This document shows, one piece after another, positions 32,870 to 43,240 of a stretch of 64,000 bases of DNA. Origin of the DNA: SCGC-AG-212-J23 sp035303745 (lineage in GTDB: Bacteria > Pseudomonadota > Gammaproteobacteria > Burkholderiales > SG8-39). How positions within the stretch are numbered: the stretch's first letter is position 1; every line of letters begins with the position of its first letter. A model generated the notes under the pieces. The model did not search any database, was not told the origin of the DNA, and was given only the letters and a program-made list of their open reading frames with translations. The translations under genes were made by a program, and so were the position numbers. Location of the stretch: positions 34,020 through 98,019 of the forward strand of contig CAYWSG010000003.1 in NCBI GenBank assembly GCA_964461055.1, written 5' to 3'.

Positions 32870-34647
32870 CGCTCGGTATCAATGCCGTGTTCCACGACTC
32901 GGCCGCCTGCGTGGTGCGAGACGGCCGCGTCGTCGCCGCCGCCGAGGAGGAGCGCTTCACCCGCATCAAGCACGGCAAGCGGCCGCTGCCCTTCACGACC
33001 TGGGAGCTTCCTTTCCACGCCATCGACTACTGCCTCGCCGAGGCCGGCGCAAGCCTCGAGGACGTGGACCATGTCGCCTACTCGTACGACCCGCAGATTC
33101 TCCTCGCGGAGCAGGCGAAGGACGAGCGCATCGCGCTGCCGCTGCAGCCGAGCGCGTACCCGACCAAGCAGTCGTGGACCTCGCCGTGGGAGCCGCTCGC
33201 CCTCGCCTACATCATGAACGCGGAGCGCCAGCTTCTCGATGGAGCGCCCCACCACGTGCGCAAGCGCTTCCTCGGCGCACGCGCGCGCCGGCACTGGCAA
33301 TGGCACTATGTCGAGCATCACCTCGCGCACGAGGCGAGCGCCTTCCTCGCCGCGCCCTTCGACGAGTCTGCGGTGATGACGATCGACGGCCGCGGCGAGC
33401 TCGCCACGACCACCTACGGCCAGTTCAGCCAGACGCGCGAAGGCGCGCGCTTCGAGCGCCTTGGCGAAGTGCGCATGCCCCACTCGCTGGGGCTTCTCTA
33501 CGAGCAGGTCACCGACTACCTCGGGTTCCTCCATTCCTCCGACGAGTACAAGGTGATGGCGCTCGCCTCGTACGGCTCGCCGCTCTACGTGAGCGAGTTC
33601 CGCGAGATGGTGCGCCTCGGCGCCGACGGCCAGTACGAGATCCGCGACGTGAACCTCGCCGAGCGCTTCGGTCCCGCGCGAAGCCGCGGCGCCGAGCTCA
33701 CGCGCCGGCATTTCGACATCGCCCGCTCGCTGCAATGGGTGCTGGAGGAGACGGCCGTCGAGCTCGCTTCCTATCTCCGGAACGCGACCGGAAGCCCGAA
33801 CCTCTGCATGGCAGGCGGCGTGGCGCTCAACTGCGTGATGAACGCGCGCATCCGCGACGCGGGGCTCTTCGAGCGCGTCTGGGTGCAGCCCGCGGCCGGC
33901 GACGCCGGCACGGCGCTCGGCGCGGCGCTCTGGGCCGACTGGCAGGCCCGCCGCAGCGCTCAAGGCGGCGCTCCCTCCGGCGACCCGGGCGGCGCGAGGC
34001 GCTGGCAAATGGACCATGCGTTCTGGGGGCCGAGCTTCAGCGACGAGGAGATCGAGGCCTTCCTCAAGCGCTCGCGCCTCAAGTACCGCCGGATGGAGAA
34101 CGTCGCGCTGGAAACCGCCGCCGTGCTCGCCGGGGACCGCATCGTCGGCTGGTTCCAGGGCCGCATGGAGTTCGGGCCGCGCGCGCTCGGCGCCCGCTCG
34201 ATCCTCGCCTCGCCGCTTTCGGCGGACATGCAGCAGCGCCTGAACGAGATCAAGGACCGCGAGGACTTCCGGCCCGTCGCGCCCGTCGTCCTCGAGGAGG
34301 AGGCGTCCCGCTGGTTCGCGAGCGCGGCAGGCCACGAAGCGGCTTCGATCCGCTCGCCGTTCATGCTCTTCGTCTACGACGTCGCGCCCGACAAGGCCGC
34401 GCGCATCCCGGCGGTGCGCCACGTCGACGGTACGGCGCGCGTCCAGACCATCGATCGCGCGCAGAACCCGCTCTACTACGACCTGCTGAAAGCCTTCCAG
34501 CAGCGCACGGGCGTCCCGGTGCTCGTCAACACCTCGTTCAATACGCGCAGCGAGCCGGTGGTGTGCTCGCCGCGCGATGCCGTGGAGTGCTTCTGGACCT
34601 CGCCGATCGATGCCCTCGCCATCGGATCGTTCCTGCTGGAGAAGTGA
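32863..34647 (+). CDS. Carbamoyltransferase, NodU/CmcH/TobZ family
   Basis: A 594-residue carbamoyltransferase. The N-terminal Kae1-like ASKHA domain begins LGINAVFHDSAACVVRDGRV and holds HHLAHEASAF (metal/His motif), the IDGRGELATT loop and AGGVALNCVMN. The C-terminal YrdC-like domain has GRMEFGPRALGARSILA, REDFRPVAPVV and VLVNTSFNTRSEPVV. It uses carbamoyl phosphate and ATP to put a carbamoyl group on a hydroxyl, here presumably a sugar of the glycan. It lies between two GT9 genes in one operon. Confidence 0.9.
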   Translation: MLTLGINAVFHDSAACVVRDGRVVAAAEEERFTRIKHGKRPLPFTTWELPFHAIDYCLAEAGASLEDVDHVAYSYDPQILLAEQAKDERIALPLQPSAYPTKQSWTSPWEPLALAYIMNAERQLLDGAPHHVRKRFLGARARRHWQWHYVEHHLAHEASAFLAAPFDESAVMTIDGRGELATTTYGQFSQTREGARFERLGEVRMPHSLGLLYEQVTDYLGFLHSSDEYKVMALASYGSPLYVSEFREMVRLGADGQYEIRDVNLAERFGPARSRGAELTRRHFDIARSLQWVLEETAVELASYLRNATGSPNLCMAGGVALNCVMNARIRDAGLFERVWVQPAAGDAGTALGAALWADWQARRSAQGGAPSGDPGGARRWQMDHAFWGPSFSDEEIEAFLKRSRLKYRRMENVALETAAVLAGDRIVGWFQGRMEFGPRALGARSILASPLSADMQQRLNEIKDREDFRPVAPVVLEEEASRWFASAAGHEAASIRSPFMLFVYDVAPDKAARIPAVRHVDGTARVQTIDRAQNPLYYDLLKAFQQRTGVPVLVNTSFNTRSEPVVCSPRDAVECFWTSPIDALAIGSFLLEK

Positions 34648-34668
34648 CCCCTTGAAGAAGCGGACGCA

Positions 34669-35685
34669 ATGAAGATCGCCGTCTTTCGCGCGCTGCAGCT
34701 CGGGGACCTGCTCTGCATCGTCCCGGCGTTGCGCGCGCTCGATGCGGCATTTCCCGACGCGCGCATCGCGCTCATCGGCCTGCCCTGGGCCGAGACGCTC
34801 GCGAAGCGCTACCGGCGCCATCTCGACGGCTTCATGGCTTTCCCCGGCTTTCCGGGCATGCCCGAGCGCAGTCCCGATCTCGCGGCGCTGCCGGCGTTCT
34901 TCCGCGCGATGGAGCTCGAGCGGTTCGACCTCGTGCTGCAGATGCACGGCGACGGGCGCCTCACCAATCCGCTCGTCGCCATGATGGGCGCGCAGGCAAC
35001 GGCCGGCTTCTACGTGCCGGGGCGGTTCTGCCCGGATCGCGAGCGCTTCCTCGAGTGGCGCGCGCACGAGCCGGAGGTGCTGCGCTACCTGCGGCTCGTC
35101 GAGGCGCTCGGCGTTCCAGCCAAAGGCACCCACCTCGAGTTCCCGCTCGGCGAGGAGGACTGGATCGAGGCGCGGCGGCTGCGGCTGCCCGAGCGCGGCT
35201 ACGCGGTGGTGCACCCGGGCTCGCAGCTTCCCTCGCGTCGCTGGCCGCCAGGGCGCTTCGCCGCAATCGCCGACGAGCTCGCCATGGACGGCCTGCAGGT
35301 CGTGCTGACCGGCGTCGCCTCCGAGGCACCCGTGGTGGAAGCGGTGAAGCGGGCGATGCGCCAGCCGGCCCTCGACCTCTGCGGCCGCACGAGCCTCGGC
35401 GGCCTTGCCGCCGTCATCGCCCGCGCGCGACTCCTCGTCGCCAACGATACCGGGGTGTCGCACATCGCCGCGGCGGTGCGCACGCCGAGCGTCATCGTTG
35501 CCTGCGGCTCCGACGCCGCGCGCTGGTCGCCGCTCGATCGCGAGCTTCATAGGGTGCTCGCGCACGAAGTCGAATGCCGCCCGTGCCTGCACCGCGAGTG
35601 TCCGGTGGGCCATCCCTGCGCGCTGGGCGTGTCCGTGCGCGACGTCCTGAACGAAGTGCGCTCGCTCTCCAGGGCGGCAGCGTGA
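34669..35685 (+). CDS. Glycosyltransferase family 9 (heptosyltransferase-like)
   Basis: A 338-residue GT9 protein that begins KIAVFRALQLGDLLCIVPAL, with VVHPGSQLPSRRWPPGRFAA and LVANDTGVSHIAAAVRTPSV in the donor half. The GxSHIA triad replaces the usual GPxHLA of the other GT9. The C-terminal Cys-rich part (CRPCLHRECPVGHPC) resembles that of the first GT9. The two GT9 enzymes are paralogous but well diverged, suggesting two separate transfer steps. It lies 21 bp after the carbamoyltransferase gene and overlaps the next gene as GTGA. Confidence 0.88.
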   Translation: MKIAVFRALQLGDLLCIVPALRALDAAFPDARIALIGLPWAETLAKRYRRHLDGFMAFPGFPGMPERSPDLAALPAFFRAMELERFDLVLQMHGDGRLTNPLVAMMGAQATAGFYVPGRFCPDRERFLEWRAHEPEVLRYLRLVEALGVPAKGTHLEFPLGEEDWIEARRLRLPERGYAVVHPGSQLPSRRWPPGRFAAIADELAMDGLQVVLTGVASEAPVVEAVKRAMRQPALDLCGRTSLGGLAAVIARARLLVANDTGVSHIAAAVRTPSVIVACGSDAARWSPLDRELHRVLAHEVECRPCLHRECPVGHPCALGVSVRDVLNEVRSLSRAAA

Positions 35686-36721
35686 GCCCCGCAGCGGGTC
35701 CCGCAGCTCATCCCGCAGCTCATCCTGTGACGCGGCGCCTTCGCATCCTCACGTGGCACACGCACGGCAGCTACCTGCTCTACCTCGCGCAGGCGCCGCA
35801 CGACTTCTACGTCCTCTCGAAGCCTGGACGTCCCGCCGGCTACGCCGGGCGCTCGGGGCACCTGCCCTGGGGCGACAACGTGCACGACCTCCCGGCCGAC
35901 GAGGCGCGCCGGCAGGCGTTCGACTGCATCGTGTTCCAGGACGACGCGCAGTACCTCGAGGACCAATACGAGCTCCTCACGCCGGCGCAGCGGCGGCTTC
36001 CGCGCATCTACATCGAGCACGACACGCCGCGCCCGCACCCCGTGGAGACGCGCCATCCCGTGGACGACCCCGACGTCCTCCTCGTCCACGTGACGGCATT
36101 CAACCGCCTCATGTGGGACAACGGCCGCACGCCGACGAAGGTCATCGACCACGGCGTCATCGACCCCGGCTACCTCTATACGGGGACGCTCGGGAAAGGC
36201 ATCGTCGTCGTGAACGACCTCGCCACGCGCGGCCGGCGGCTCGGCCACGACCTCTTCGAGGCGCTGCGCCGGCGCGTGCCGCTCGACCTGGTCGGCCTGC
36301 GCTCCGAGGCGGCGGGCGGGCTGGGCGAGGTCCTGCACCGGGACCTGCCTTCCTTCAACGCGCGCTACCGCTTCCTCTTCAACCCGATCCGCTGGACGAG
36401 CATGGGCCTCGGCGTCATCGAGGCCATGATGACGGGGCTGCCGGTCGTCGCGGTGGCGAGCACCGAGATGGTCACCGTCATCCGGGATGGCGAGAACGGC
36501 TTCATCGACACCGATACCGACCGGCTGGCGGAGCGCATGGCCATCCTCCTGAAGGACAGGGCGCTCGCGGCCCGCCTCGGCCGCGCCGCCCGGCAAAGCG
36601 CGCTCCGGCGCTTCGGCATCGAGCGCTTCGTGGCCGACTGGAACGCCGCCTTCGCCGAAGTCACCGGCCTCGCCGAGGCCAAGGCGAAAAAGGGGTCAGA
36701 GCAATTTACGGAAAACTCCGC

Positions 36722-36725
<4 letters not shown>
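35682..36725 (+). CDS. Glycosyltransferase, GT-B type, with repeat-derived C-terminus
   Basis: A 347-residue glycosyltransferase-like protein. It starts by GTG (GTGA overlap) with a Pro/Ala/His tail coded by a short duplicated stretch (CCCGCAGCTCAT twice), then RRLRILTWHTHGSYLLYLAQ. The C-terminal GT1/GT4-type block is GLGVIEAMMTGLPVVAVAST. GTG at 35727 is an alternative start. Odd feature: the last residues, AKKGSEQFTENSA, are encoded by a 27-bp copy of the GGGGTCAGAGCAA repeat (36685-36711), so the gene end has been remodelled by the repeat. The stop overlaps the next start (ATGA). Confidence 0.8.
36685..36711. repeat. Solo GGGGTCAGAGCAA repeat arm inside a coding region
   Basis: These 27 bp are identical to the left arm at 22021-22047. 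The opposite arm is missing. The element lies in frame at the end of the glycosyltransferase gene and supplies its final codons. Confidence 0.85.
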
Positions 36726-37744
<1,019 letters not shown>

Positions 37745-38394
37745 CCGCGCAGCAGGCTTTCGTAGCAGCGCACGGCCCGGTCCTTGCGAAAGGCCGCCTC
37801 GCGCCAGGACGCTTCCTCCCTGAGCGCGAGCGGCGCTGGCGCGAGCCCGAGCCGCTCGAGCGTTTCGACGCGGCGCGCCACGGTCGCCGCGGGAGCTGCG
37901 GCGTCCTCGTAGGCGATCCACTGCAGGTCGTCGCGCCGGCGCACGAGGCGGAGCGCCGCGCGATGCGCAAGCGTGTGGTCGCCGGCGAGGAGGCCCAGCG
38001 GAACCGCGATCGGCCCGCAGCCGTGGCGCCGCAACGCGCGCGTGAGCTTGTGGAGAATCTCCGCTTCGAGCGCCTCGGCGCTCGTCCCCGCCGCCGCCCG
38101 GTACTGGCTGTCGCGGCAGCCGAGCCAGCACGGCTCGGCATCGAGCTGGTCGAGCGCGGCGCGATCCTCGCGCCGGCGCGTCGTGACCGCCTGCTGCGGG
38201 CTCGCGAACCCGCAGGCCGAGTCCCAAGCCGAGACCACGTAGGCGTCGGCGGGAATCCCGGCGAACACGGTGATGACGAGCGCGCCCGGCTGCGAGCCGA
38301 TCAGCTCGCCGCAGCCGAGCACCGCATCGCCCAGATGCGGCGTCACGACGATGAGGCGATCTTTCATGGCGCGGCGATGAGGGCGGCGTCGTTC

Positions 38395-39426
38395 CTAGAA
38401 GCGGCCGTTGTACAGCGCGCAGCCCCGGCAGATGTCCGGTGGCTCGTCGGAGGCGAGCCGCGCGCGAAAGCGCTGATAGGCGTCGTTCTCCCAGACGGCG
38501 CGCACGCCCTCGCGCGCCATGTTGCCGAAGTTGACGCGATCAGGCGTCGCCACCATGCAGCAGGGCATGGCGTCGCCCCGATAGCTGACGTAGGCGCCCT
38601 GCCAGGGCCAGTCGCACCGCAGGCCGCGCTTTGAAGCGGCAGCCTCTCCGGCCGCCGGGACAAGGTTCCGCTCGTTCGGCAGGCGAAGCGGCACGCGAAG
38701 CGCCTGCGCGAGGCGCCGTGCCTCGGCAAACGACGCCGACACTGCTTCGGGCGCCTCGCCGGCGAGCGTCTCGGCATCTACGAACGCGCGCATGGGCGCA
38801 TAGCGGCCGGGAAGCGTCGGCTCCCTGAAGTCGTGGCAGAGGTGCTGGACCGACAGCCCGTCCACGCCCTCGTCGTGCGCGAGCCGCACCAGCGCCGGCA
38901 GCTCCCTCAGGTTGCGCCGCATGGCAACGGCAACGAGATGCACCTCGGGACCGCCGCCCAGGCGTTTGCGCGCCGCGAGCACGCGGCGGAGGTTGCGCAG
39001 CACGCGCTCGAAGCGCGCGCCGGTCCGGATGTACTCATAGGCCGCCTTGCCGGCGGCGTCGAGCGAAACGTAGAGGCGGGCAAGGCCGCTCGTCACGCAC
39101 TCCTCGGCGCGTCGCTCCGAGAGCGCGGTGAGGTTCGAGTTGGTCGACACCGTGATGCCCTTGCCGGCGGCGTAGCGCACCATGTCGAAGAACCGCGGGT
39201 GGAGCATGGGCTCCCCCAGCCCCTGGAGCTGCAGCACCGACACCGCCGGGAACTCGTCGAGCAAGCGGCAGAAAGTCTCGAAGCTCATGAACGCCTGCGG
39301 CTTGCCGCGGCCCGTTTCGTCCCGGTAGGCCACCGGGCACATCCGGCAGGCGAGGTTGCACTGGCCGACCGGCTCGATCTGCACGAAGCCCGGCAGCGCG
39401 AGCGGCGGCGCCTCGGCGAGGTTCAT
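38395..39426 (-). CDS. Radical SAM/SPASM protein
   Basis: A 343-residue radical SAM enzyme. The [4Fe-4S] cluster motif is C-x3-C-x2-C at Cys23, 27 and 30 (GQCNLACRMCPVAY), with GLGEPMLHPRF (GGEP-like SAM motif) and VSTNSNLTALS. A C-terminal SPASM-like region carries CDWPWQGAYVSYRGDAMPCC and ICRGCALYN, binding one or more extra clusters. It sits between a glycosyltransferase and a deacetylase gene, 16 bp and 27 bp apart, suggesting a sugar- or carrier-modifying radical reaction. The substrate cannot be read; peptide modification is another option, but no precursor peptide was found. Confidence 0.85.
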   Translation of the reverse strand: MNLAEAPPLALPGFVQIEPVGQCNLACRMCPVAYRDETGRGKPQAFMSFETFCRLLDEFPAVSVLQLQGLGEPMLHPRFFDMVRYAAGKGITVSTNSNLTALSERRAEECVTSGLARLYVSLDAAGKAAYEYIRTGARFERVLRNLRRVLAARKRLGGGPEVHLVAVAMRRNLRELPALVRLAHDEGVDGLSVQHLCHDFREPTLPGRYAPMRAFVDAETLAGEAPEAVSASFAEARRLAQALRVPLRLPNERNLVPAAGEAAASKRGLRCDWPWQGAYVSYRGDAMPCCMVATPDRVNFGNMAREGVRAVWENDAYQRFRARLASDEPPDICRGCALYNGRF

Positions 39427-39442
39427 GGAGCGGCGCCGGCCC

Positions 39443-40348
39443 TCATACGAAAGCGACGCGGAACTTCAGCGCGCCCACCAGGCGCCAGAAGACGGCGAGC
39501 GGCGGTATGAGAATCGAGGTCACCGCGACCTCCAGCACGTGGCTCCAGGTGCGCGCCGTGCCGCGCAGCCGCTGGCTGCAGAAGCGCGCCGTGAGGACGA
39601 GCCACGCGGCCGCCGCGCCGAGGAAGAGGCCAGGGTGGCCGGTGACGAGCGACACGAGGGCGATCGCGAGGCTGGCGGTGATGCCGTAGTAGTCCCAGCG
39701 TGGCGTGGCCCGGATTCGCTCGCGGTAGAGCCGCCGGTGCTTCTTGAAGAGCAGCGCATCGAACATGACCTTGCGCTGCTGGCGCAGGCTCACGCCCCAG
39801 GGCGCGGGGCGCACCGGATGAACCACCTGCGCGCCGGGCGCGTGGCGAATGCGAAAGCCCGCCTGCAGCAGGCGGAATTGCAGGTCGGAGTCCTCCCGCC
39901 AGGCGATGCGGAAGTTCTCGTCGAAGCCGCCCAGCTCCTCGAGCACGGACCGGCGCACGAAGCAGTTCGCGGTGACGAACTCGCCGCGCTCGAGGCCGCC
40001 CGCGTCGCGCTCGTAGTCGGTGGGCACCGCCGGCAGCGGCATGCGCACGCGCCCGGTCACCGCATCGACATCGTCGGCGAAGGCGGCGAGGCCCTGCTCG
40101 AGCCACTCCCGCGCGGGCTCGGTATCGTCGTCGGTAAACGCGACGATCGGCGCGCGCGCCTTGCGCCAGCCGAGGTTGCGCGCCACGGCCGGTCCGTGGC
40201 GCGTGGGGCCGTCGTCCACGACGATGACCTCGAAGTGCTCCGCGCCGAGGGTCTGGCGCTTGAGCGCGGCCAGGCAGCGCGCGAGCAGCTCCGGCCGCCC
40301 GCAGGTCGGAATGACGACGGATACCGATACCAAAGGGGAAGCGGTCAC
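39443..40348 (-). CDS. Glycosyltransferase family 2, membrane-anchored
   Basis: A 301-residue GT-A enzyme. It starts SPLVSVSVVIPTCGRPELLA, and the nucleotide-sugar region has VIVVDDG and FTDDDTEP (the DxD motif). Acceptor-side blocks NCFVRRSVLEELGGFDENF and WREDSDLQFRLLQAG (ED motif) are complete. Two or three membrane helices follow at about 215-290. GTG at 40348 is the likely start, but its ribosome site is weak; the frame is open further upstream to 40483, where it would collide with the divergent SRPBCC gene. It leads the leftward set in the second glycan locus. Confidence 0.85.
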   Translation of the reverse strand: MTASPLVSVSVVIPTCGRPELLARCLAALKRQTLGAEHFEVIVVDDGPTRHGPAVARNLGWRKARAPIVAFTDDDTEPAREWLEQGLAAFADDVDAVTGRVRMPLPAVPTDYERDAGGLERGEFVTANCFVRRSVLEELGGFDENFRIAWREDSDLQFRLLQAGFRIRHAPGAQVVHPVRPAPWGVSLRQQRKVMFDALLFKKHRRLYRERIRATPRWDYYGITASLAIALVSLVTGHPGLFLGAAAAWLVLTARFCSQRLRGTARTWSHVLEVAVTSILIPPLAVFWRLVGALKFRVAFV

Positions 40349-40461
40349 GCTAGGCGCGGAAAAGCAAGTCGTGTGCCGGGCAACGCAGCGATGAGCCGTT
40401 CGGAATGATTCTTGCGGCCGAGGTGCAATTCCCCCAACCGACTTTCCCCAAAGGAGATTCC

Positions 40462-40944
40462 ATGGAACGCATCGAAAAATCATTCGAGGTCAACTGTCCG
40501 GTGAGCACCGTGTACAACCAGTGGACGCAGTTCGAGGAGTTCCCGCGCTTCATGGACGGCGTGGAGGAAGTGCGGCAGACCGACGATACGCACCTGCACT
40601 GGCGCGCCAGGATCGCCGGCAAGGAAAAGGCGTGGGACGCCGAGATCATCGAGCAGGTCCCGGACAAGGCGATCGCCTGGCGCAGTATCTCCGGCGCGCC
40701 GAACGCCGGGGCGGTCCGCTTCCAGCAGGTCGATCCTCAGCGCACCCGGGTGGACCTGACGATGGAGTACGAGCCCGAAGGCTTCGTCGAGAAGGCCGGC
40801 GACGCCGTGGGCATCGTCTCCGGCAAGGTCGAGAAGGCCGTGGAGAAGTTCAAGGAGCTCGTCGAGGCGCGCGGCGCGTCGGGCGCCTGGCGCGGCGAGG
40901 TGCACGGCGGGCGCAAGACCGGCCCGGGCCGCACGGTGCAGTAA
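40462..40944 (+). CDS. SRPBCC-family (START-like) protein
   Basis: A 160-residue protein: ERIEKSFEVNCPVSTVYNQW at the start, then QFEEFPRFMDGVEEVRQTDD and AWDAEIIEQVPDKAIAWRSI, typical of the polyketide-cyclase/COG5637 SRPBCC group. A C-terminal helix and a basic Gly/Arg-rich tail (GGRKTGPGRTVQ) follow. It forms a cavity for a hydrophobic ligand; ligand unknown. The ATG at 40462 has AAAGGAG 6 bases ahead, a strong site suggesting high expression. Followed by a palindromic repeat. Confidence 0.85.
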   Translation: MERIEKSFEVNCPVSTVYNQWTQFEEFPRFMDGVEEVRQTDDTHLHWRARIAGKEKAWDAEIIEQVPDKAIAWRSISGAPNAGAVRFQQVDPQRTRVDLTMEYEPEGFVEKAGDAVGIVSGKVEKAVEKFKELVEARGASGAWRGEVHGGRKTGPGRTVQ

Positions 40945-40998
40945 CGCGGGAGATTTCCGAAGAAGCCGACAGGCATTCCCGCGAAGGCGGTCCGTACC

Positions 40999-41069
40999 GT
41001 CGTTCCCGCGAAGGCGGGAACCCCATTTTTGCTGAAAGCAGAATGGGCCCCCGCCTTCGCGGGGGCGAC
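40999..41069. repeat. Paired-hairpin palindromic repeat, copy 2
   Basis: Same structure as 27897-27962: GTCGTTCCCGCGAAGGCGGG arm, inner CCCAT...ATGGG and CCCCCGC-CTTC-GCGGGGG hairpin ending GCGAC. A broken extra half-arm (ATTCCCGCGAAGGCGG) lies just before, at 40975-40990. It separates the convergent SRPBCC and PEP-mutase-like genes. Confidence 0.85.
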
Positions 41070-41126
41070 GGTTTCAGCCGCCGGCTTTTGCCCGAACAAC
41101 CTCCAGTCGAAGTGCTGAACGGGCCT

Positions 41127-41948
41127 TTAGTCGAAGTACTTGTTCAGCTCGGCGGTGGAAAGGCAGCGCTCGAGGTAGTCGAAGCTGCCTTTCTCCCGCA
41201 CCTCGCGGGCCGCGTCGAGGAGGCCGCTCATCGCCGCGCGGTATAGCGAGGTGGCGAGGCTGATGCGGCGCACGCCCGCGCCCTCGAGCGCCGCGACACT
41301 GAAGGAGCGGCCGCGGATCCCGGCCATGAAGTTCACCGGCTTCGAGACCGCGCTGCACACGGCGCGCACGCTGTTGAGGTCGGGTAGCCCGGGCGCCATC
41401 AGCACGTCGGCGCCGGCGGCCTCGTAGGCCTGGAGCCGCCGGATGGTGTCCTCGAGATCCGGATTGCCGCGCAGGAAGTTCTCGCACCGCGCCGTGAGCA
41501 CGAACGGAAAGCCGGCTGCGCGCGCCGCGGACACGGCGGCCGCGACCCGCTCGACGGCAAGCGTCATCTCGTAGATCGGCTTGCCGGCATCGCCGGTCGC
41601 ATCCTCGATGGAGCCGCCGCAAAGACCGATCGCTGCGGCGAGCCGGATGGTCTCGGCCGCGTCCTCGGGGCGATCGCCGAAGCCTTTCTCGAGATCCGCC
41701 GAAACGGGCAGGCCCGTCGCCTCGACGATGGCTTTTGCATGCGCGAGCGCCTCGTCCCGCGTCACCTGCCCGTCGCGGCGGCCGAGCGTCCCGGCACAGG
41801 CTCCGCTCGAGGTGGCGAGCGCCGGAAAGCCGAGGCTTGCGAGCAGGCGCGCGGAGCCCGCATCCCACGCGTTGGCGATGACGAAGGCCCGCGGCGCCGC
41901 GTGCAGCGCGCGAAACGCGGCCGCCTTCTCAGCGCGCGTGCCGGGCAT
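41127..41948 (-). CDS. Isocitrate lyase/PEP mutase-superfamily protein
   Basis: A 273-residue TIM-barrel protein of the carboxyvinyl-carboxyphosphonate phosphorylmutase group. It has VIANAWDAGSARLLASLGFP and SGACAGTLGRRDG near the substrate loop, PVSADLEKGFGD (metal-binding Asp) and GGSIEDATGD (Glu). The nucleophilic KKCGH signature of true isocitrate lyases is absent, so it is a mutase/lyase-like enzyme. Substrate unknown, possibly an oxaloacetate- or methylisocitrate-like acid. Its start overlaps the membrane protein gene by 20 bp. Confidence 0.83.
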   Translation of the reverse strand: MPGTRAEKAAAFRALHAAPRAFVIANAWDAGSARLLASLGFPALATSSGACAGTLGRRDGQVTRDEALAHAKAIVEATGLPVSADLEKGFGDRPEDAAETIRLAAAIGLCGGSIEDATGDAGKPIYEMTLAVERVAAAVSAARAAGFPFVLTARCENFLRGNPDLEDTIRRLQAYEAAGADVLMAPGLPDLNSVRAVCSAVSKPVNFMAGIRGRSFSVAALEGAGVRRISLATSLYRAAMSGLLDAAREVREKGSFDYLERCLSTAELNKYFD

Positions 41949-42393
41949 CGAAGTAGACGTAGAGGAGCGGCGAGGCGGCCATCAGCACGACCACTGCGAG
42001 CGCGGCTGTCCAGGACACGGCGGCCAGCATGGCGAAAGGAACGAAGAAGAAGCCTGCGACGAGCGGCCACGGAACGCTCGGGCGGCCGGCCGGGTGGCCG
42101 AGCGCCTCGGCGAGCGCGCGAAGCTCGAGCCACGCGCCGAAGAGGTAGAGCTGCACGGCAACGCTTCCCACCAGCACCACCGGCACGAGGAGGATCGCCG
42201 GGAGCACGAGGAGCGAGCTCGTGCCGCCGAGGAACACCACGGTCCCCGCAGCGAGCGCGACGCCGCTGACGACCATGGCGATGCCGACCGGGATGAGCAG
42301 TGCCGTGCGCCGCGCGAGATAGCGCCGGAAGGCATCGTTGTCCTGGGCCCGGCGCAGGAGCTTGTGCGCTTCCTCGAACGATTCGACCAGCAT
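41929..42393 (-). CDS. Small multi-pass membrane protein
   Basis: A 154-residue protein with a polar start (MLVESFEEAHKLLRRAQD) and four hydrophobic segments at roughly 32-52, 60-85, 107-127 and 128-146. I recognise no family. Its last 20 bp overlap the PEP-mutase-like gene, so they are probably cotranscribed. The N-terminal helix with an RR motif may be cytoplasmic. No function proposed. Confidence 0.7.
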   Translation of the reverse strand: MLVESFEEAHKLLRRAQDNDAFRRYLARRTALLIPVGIAMVVSGVALAAGTVVFLGGTSSLLVLPAILLVPVVLVGSVAVQLYLFGAWLELRALAEALGHPAGRPSVPWPLVAGFFFVPFAMLAAVSWTAALAVVVLMAASPLLYVYFDARHAR

Positions 42394-42478
42394 GGCGGTC
42401 CTCCCGCTTACCTCATTCGACCGCCCAGCATAGTCAATCGCGTGCGGCCGGACTGCGCACTAATGCGCACCGCAGGGC

Positions 42479-43240
42479 TCATGTGGCGACCGATGAAAGC
42501 GTTCCCGTGGCGAGCGCGCTTTCCCAGTCGGCGCGCCTACGGGCGGCAGCGAGGCGCGCTGCACCGGCATGGTCGTACGGCACGGCGAGCAGGCTCGCCG
42601 ACCAGGCGCCCGCGCGCCGCTCGAGGATCGCGTAGCGCGCTTCCGGCGAGCCGTTCTCGACGACGTATGCACCGCCCTCGCCCTCATAAGCCTGTAGCCC
42701 GACGCTGCCGGGATTGACCAGGAGCTGACCCTCGCGCGTGCGGGCAACGCGCGGCACGTGGGTGTGCCCGCACGCCACGACGCGCGCCCGGACCGTGCCC
42801 AGGCGCTCCTCGAGCTCCGCTTCGCTCGCCTCCCTCATGCGGGGACCGTCGACCGTATGCAGAAAGGGCTCGACATCGCTGCGCGGCGTGCCGTGGCAGA
42901 GGAACACCTCGTCGTCGAGCGCCTTCGCGTGCACGAGCCCGCGCATCCAGGCGAAAGCCGCCTCGTCGAGCGCATCGTGCGCATAGCGGTCCGAAGGCCC
43001 CTGGCGCTCGGGCGGAACCTCGAGAAGCTGGCGCTCGTGGTTCCCCGCGAGGTGCACCCAGTCCTGCGCCATGAGGAACTCGGCCGTCTCGCGCGGCAGG
43101 AGCGGCCCGGAAAGGCTGTCGCCGAGGTTCACGATCCCATCCACGCCGCGGCGCTCGATGTCTTCCACCACGGCGCGCAGCGCCGCCAGGTTGCCATGGA
43201 TGTCGGAGACGACCGCGAGCCTCAACGATTCGCCGCTCAA
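42479..43240 (-). CDS. Metallophosphoesterase, YfcE/diadenosine-tetraphosphatase-like
   Basis: A 253-residue calcineurin-like phosphoesterase. All metal motifs are present: SDIHGN, GD (LGDSLSGP), GNHE (LAGNHERQ), CHG and GHTH. It then has the NPGSVG block of the YfcE subgroup. TTG at 43240 overlaps the lyase stop as TTGA; an alternative TTG lies at 43225, directly before RLAVVSDIHG. Likely a small cytoplasmic phosphodiesterase or phosphatase. Preceded by an adenylosuccinate-lyase-like gene in the same direction. Confidence 0.85.
   Translation of the reverse strand: MSGESLRLAVVSDIHGNLAALRAVVEDIERRGVDGIVNLGDSLSGPLLPRETAEFLMAQDWVHLAGNHERQLLEVPPERQGPSDRYAHDALDEAAFAWMRGLVHAKALDDEVFLCHGTPRSDVEPFLHTVDGPRMREASEAELEERLGTVRARVVACGHTHVPRVARTREGQLLVNPGSVGLQAYEGEGGAYVVENGSPEARYAILERRAGAWSASLLAVPYDHAGAARLAAARRRADWESALATGTLSSVAT

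Noticed and set aside
40402..40415. GG-N10-GC pattern resembling a sigma-54 promoter before the SRPBCC gene
   Set aside because: The flanking consensus is weak and the pattern is frequent by chance in GC-rich DNA.
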